From NCBI GenBank assembly GCA_051881635.1, contig JBJEQG010000091.1, positions 1 to 15,804 on the forward strand: a DNA stretch of 15,804 nucleotides, given 5' to 3'. The stretch comes from JBJEQG01 sp051881635. GTDB lineage: Bacteria > Bacillota > Clostridia > Oscillospirales > Acutalibacteraceae. How positions within the stretch are numbered: the stretch's first letter is position 1; each line of letters begins with the position of its first letter. Below are positions 13,035 through 15,804 of the stretch, piece after piece. The translations under genes and the position numbers were made by a program. A model generated the notes under the pieces. It did no database searches. It was not told the DNA's origin and was given only the letters and a program-made list of their open reading frames with translations.

Positions 13035-13679
13035 ATGAAAGATTTTAAGGCCGCTATTTTTGATTTGGACGGTACTTTGGCGGATTCCATGTATGTTTGG
13101 GAAAAGGTAGACAGAGATTTTTTAGCTTCAAGAAACATTCCTCTTACAGCCGATTATAGTGAGGCTGTAAAAACGATGTTTTTTAAATCTGCCGCCGAGT
13201 ACACCATTCAACGCTATGGTTTCACCGAAACACCCCAACAGATTATAGATATATGGTTGGATATGGCACAAAATGAATACCGATATAATGTTCCTTTAAA
13301 AGCAGGTATTTTGGATTATTTGCACCATTTAAAATCTGAGGGTATTGCTTTGACAATAGCGACTTCATCATTGCCGAAATTAACCTTGCCATTGTTGGAA
13401 CATCATGGCTTGACCCATTTGATTGATGCGATTTGTTATACTGATGAAGTAGGGAAGCCAAAAAGTTGCCCCGATGTTTATCTGTATGCTGCTCAAAGAG
13501 TTCAAGCTCGTCCCGAGGATTGTATTGTTTTTGAGGATATTCCGCAAGGCATACAAAGTGCTAAGTCTGTCGGTATGCAAACCGTAGCCGTTTATGACCA
13601 ATATTCTTTGTCGGAACAGCCTTTACTAAAAAAATTGGCAGATAAGTATATTTACAGCTTTGATGAAATGATTTATTAA
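13035..13679 (+). CDS. HAD-superfamily phosphatase of the thi operon
   Basis: A 214-residue HAD hydrolase of the phosphoglucomutase/phosphatase-like subfamily. Motif I is FDLDGTLADS with nucleophile D10 and general acid D12; motif II is the TIATSS stretch; motif III is the lysine in GKPKSCPDVY; motif IV is VFEDIPQGI. An alpha-helical cap (about 15-85) sits between motifs I and II. It starts 13 bases after thiE with CGGAGG and is the last gene before the shared terminator, so it is under riboswitch control. Placement suggests it dephosphorylates thiamine phosphate or an HMP/thiazole intermediate; HAD enzymes do this in some organisms. The sequence alone does not set the substrate, and sugar phosphates are a realistic alternative. 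Confidence 0.85.
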   Translation: MKDFKAAIFDLDGTLADSMYVWEKVDRDFLASRNIPLTADYSEAVKTMFFKSAAEYTIQRYGFTETPQQIIDIWLDMAQNEYRYNVPLKAGILDYLHHLKSEGIALTIATSSLPKLTLPLLEHHGLTHLIDAICYTDEVGKPKSCPDVYLYAAQRVQARPEDCIVFEDIPQGIQSAKSVGMQTVAVYDQYSLSEQPLLKKLADKYIYSFDEMIY

Positions 13680-13696
13680 CATATTGACATAAAAAC

Positions 13697-13746
13697 AGCC
13701 CCACAAACAGTTTTCAAGAATTCTGTTTGTGGGGCTTGTTTTTTCA
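13697..13746. terminator. Bidirectional terminator between the thi operon and mnmA
   Basis: AGCCCCACAAACAG (13697-13710) pairs perfectly with CTGTTTGTGGGGCT (13723-13736). A T-run follows on the plus strand, and an A-run (13691-13695) gives a T-run on the minus strand. It ends both convergent transcripts. Confidence 0.95.
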
Positions 13747-13747
13747 T

Positions 13748-14821
13748 TTATTGTATTGTTCCACCGCCGACAACAATATCACCATCATAAAGAACAACTG
13801 ATTGTCCTTTTGTAATCGCCCTTTGAGGTTCATCAAAAACAACTGATAATGTATCATCATCAAGCTGTGTTACCGTTGCCCATTGTTCTGGTTGAGCATA
13901 ACGGATTTTTGCTTTTAAACGCAGAGGCGTATCAATGTGTTCAACAGAAATAAGGTTAATATCCTTTGCAATCAAATCTTTGGAGAACAGTTCATCATTT
14001 GTACCGAGAATAACTGTATTTTCGCTCGGATTAACTGAACATACATACATTGGTTGAGGTAGTGCCAATCCTAAACCTTTTCGTTGTCCGATTGTATATC
14101 GGATAATACCTTTATGCCGTCCTAAAACTTTACCATTCTTATCAACAAAGTTTCCGTCGGGATAGGTTTTTCCTGTATATTGTTCAATGAAGTTTGCATA
14201 TTTCCCATCTTGTACAAAGCAAATATCTTGGCTATCATGTTTTTTAGCGTTGATAAATCCTTGTTCTTCGGCAATTTTACGAACATCACTTTTATTCATG
14301 CCGCCTAAGGGGAACTTTATATGAGCCAACTGTTCCTGCGTTAAAGAATACAATACATAGCTTTGGTCTTTGTGAGGGTCAACGGCTTTTTTTAGTAAAA
14401 AGAGTCCTGTTTTTTCATCAAAAACGATTTGAGCATAGTGTCCTGTAACAATATAATCATAACCTAATTCTTTGGCACGCAAAAATAATTTTTGAAATTT
14501 CAAGTAACGATTGCAGTCGATGCATGGGTTAGGTGTTATGCCATTTTCATAAGAACGAACAAAGCGGTCCATAACTTCTTCTTGAAAGCGGTCAGAAAAG
14601 TTAAAGACATGATAGGGGATACCTAACGAAAAGGCAACGCTGCGGGCGTCCTCAACATCTTCTAAGGAACAGCAGGACTGTTCTCTGGAAACACCAACAT
14701 CATCATTTTGAAAGAGTTTCATGGTGACACCCATACAGTCATATCCCTGTTTTTTCATCAAAAAAGCGGAAACACTTGAATCTACACCGCCGCTCATGGC
14801 AATAAGTGCTTTTTTGTTCAT
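13748..14821 (-). CDS. mnmA: tRNA-specific 2-thiouridylase
   Basis: A 357-residue MnmA, which adds sulfur to position 2 of the wobble uridine in tRNA for Lys, Glu and Gln, using ATP and a cysteine persulfide relay. The PP-loop SGGVDSS (10-16) activates the uridine. C103 in NPCIDCN is the expected catalytic nucleophile and C201 in SQDICFV the second catalytic cysteine, both present. C100 adds an NPCxxCN motif that Firmicute homologues share. The barrel domain follows from about residue 225 (GKVLGRHKGIIRYTIGQRKG region). It starts 14 bases after nadA on the same strand with only a weak GGTG site, so it may depend on nadA translation. No cysteine desulfurase gene is near. Confidence 0.95.
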   Translation of the reverse strand: MNKKALIAMSGGVDSSVSAFLMKKQGYDCMGVTMKLFQNDDVGVSREQSCCSLEDVEDARSVAFSLGIPYHVFNFSDRFQEEVMDRFVRSYENGITPNPCIDCNRYLKFQKLFLRAKELGYDYIVTGHYAQIVFDEKTGLFLLKKAVDPHKDQSYVLYSLTQEQLAHIKFPLGGMNKSDVRKIAEEQGFINAKKHDSQDICFVQDGKYANFIEQYTGKTYPDGNFVDKNGKVLGRHKGIIRYTIGQRKGLGLALPQPMYVCSVNPSENTVILGTNDELFSKDLIAKDINLISVEHIDTPLRLKAKIRYAQPEQWATVTQLDDDTLSVVFDEPQRAITKGQSVVLYDGDIVVGGGTIQ

Positions 14822-14835
14822 TATAAATTCACCTG

Positions 14836-15750
14836 TTATCCTAATTCAATCATGCGGTCAATACATACACGAGCCTTTGTCATTGTTTCTTCGTCCAAAG
14901 TAATTTCTTCTCCGCCATTATCCAAAAGAATATGGTAAATATCCATCAAAGAAGTGGACTTCATATTAGGACAAATCAACTCTTTGGATAAAGGATAGAA
15001 ACGCTTATTTGGACATTCATAAGATAAATGTTGTGCAATGCTGATTTCCGTACCAATAATAAATTCTTTATCTTCGGATTTCTTTGCGTAATCCATAATG
15101 GCAGAGGTTGAACCTATAAAATCAGCATCAGCCACAACTTCGGGTTTACATTCAGGGTGTACCAAAAGTTTGACATTCGGATATAAAGTGCGGGCTTTTT
15201 GAACATCTCTTGCAGACATACGGGCATGAATAGGGCAACCGCCTTGAAGTAATTTAAAGTTCTTTTCAGGAACTTGTTGAGCAACATAATTTCCCAAATT
15301 GCAGTCAGGAATAAAAAGAATATTCTTATTAGGCAGTTTCTTTACAATTTTAACAGCAGATGATGAAGTAACACAAACATCACAGACTGTTTTCAAGTCA
15401 GTCGTTGTATTGATATAGGCAACGACTGTATAGTCAGGGTATTGTTTCTTTACTTCTTCAATTAAAGTCTTGTCCATTTGTTCTGCCATTGGACAACCAG
15501 CAATCGGGCTGGCAAGATAAACTGTTTTTTCAGGGGAGAGCAGCTTAACAGTTTCAGCCATAAAACGCACACCACACATAATGACAGTTTTTTGAGGAGC
15601 TTCAGTTGCTTTGACACTTAGCTGAAAAGAGTCGCCTGTAAAGTCGGCAATCTCAACAATTTCTCTTGTTTGATAGCTGTGAGCCAAAATACAAATATCT
15701 TTTTCTTTTTTCAAGCGGAGGATTTCTTTTTGTAATTCTTGAATATTCAT
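14836..15750 (-). CDS. nadA: Quinolinate synthase A
   Basis: A 304-residue NadA, which condenses iminoaspartate and dihydroxyacetone phosphate into quinolinate, the start of de novo NAD synthesis, with an oxygen-sensitive 4Fe-4S cluster. The three cluster cysteines expected from E. coli C113, C200 and C297 are here C86 (PIAGCPMAE), C172 (QGGCPIH) and C260 (ICPNMK). Other family motifs are ILAHSYQ (21-27), CGVRFMAETVKLLSP (59-73), CVTSSSA, GSTSAIMDY and the HPEC segment. It is the short form without the E. coli N-terminal extension. An AAAAGGAG site lies on the minus strand before the ATG. A weak -10-like TAAAAT is visible at 15783-15778, and its -35 would fall at the window edge. nadB and nadC are not in the window. 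Confidence 0.95.
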   Translation of the reverse strand: MNIQELQKEILRLKKEKDICILAHSYQTREIVEIADFTGDSFQLSVKATEAPQKTVIMCGVRFMAETVKLLSPEKTVYLASPIAGCPMAEQMDKTLIEEVKKQYPDYTVVAYINTTTDLKTVCDVCVTSSSAVKIVKKLPNKNILFIPDCNLGNYVAQQVPEKNFKLLQGGCPIHARMSARDVQKARTLYPNVKLLVHPECKPEVVADADFIGSTSAIMDYAKKSEDKEFIIGTEISIAQHLSYECPNKRFYPLSKELICPNMKSTSLMDIYHILLDNGGEEITLDEETMTKARVCIDRMIELG

Positions 15751-15804
15751 AATCGTTGTTCTCCTTTTGCACCTTGAATTTTACTTCACAACTAACCTAA
15801 AAAA

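Overview
The window is AT-rich DNA from a Gram-positive, low-GC bacterium, most likely a member of the Clostridia. Supporting signs are strong GGAGG ribosome binding sites, consensus sigma-A promoters, a rpsF-ssb-rpsR operon, a TPP-riboswitch-controlled thi operon ending in an intrinsic terminator, a clostridial-type large serine recombinase, and TSCPD, MnmA and NadA sequences of Firmicutes character. Species cannot be read from the sequence. Most genes are housekeeping or cofactor genes. The accessory parts are the recombinase unit (about 3142-4904) and the sigma/anti-sigma pair (about 8040-9930).

Layout. (1) 1-3075, plus strand: a metal-uptake operon in the order Fur-family regulator, ZnuA-like lipoprotein, ZnuC-like ATPase, ZnuB-like permease. 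It has a clear sigma-A promoter and a perfect 7-1-7 palindrome (83-97) that touches the -10 box, so the operon probably controls itself through the regulator. (2) 3142-4830, plus strand: a 38-base hairpin, a 33-codon micro-ORF and a 508-residue serine recombinase with no cargo. (3) 4963-6506, minus strand: rodA (cell-wall SEDS polymerase) followed by a small TSCPD protein, from a good promoter at 6545-6573. A perfect bidirectional terminator (4905-4948) separates this unit from the recombinase. (4) 6673-7889, plus strand: promoter, short structured leader, rpsF, ssb, rpsR and terminator. (5) 8179-9827, plus strand: an ECF-like sigma factor and an overlapping single-pass membrane protein, probably its anti-sigma factor. 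(6) 9855-13736, plus strand: an unusual palindrome/iteron cluster abutting a perfect consensus promoter, a structured untranslated stretch, a TPP riboswitch with terminator, then thiD-thiC-thiE and a HAD phosphatase. (7) 13748-15750, minus strand: nadA followed by mnmA, convergent with the thi operon across a shared terminator.

How the genes work together. ThiC makes HMP phosphate, ThiD phosphorylates it, and ThiE couples it to the thiazole phosphate to give thiamine phosphate. The HAD enzyme may dephosphorylate an intermediate (inference). No thiazole-branch gene is visible here. NadA and ThiC are both 4Fe-4S enzymes, and MnmA needs persulfide sulfur.

The best candidates for undescribed biology are the TGTCA/TGACA array at 9855-9914 with its consensus promoter and the untranslated RNA region behind it; the hairpin at 3142-3179 that both hides a Shine-Dalgarno sequence and looks like a terminator in front of a lone recombinase; and the sigma/membrane-protein pair, whose large outer domain I do not recognise. 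I see no CRISPR array, tRNA, rRNA or complete insertion sequence.
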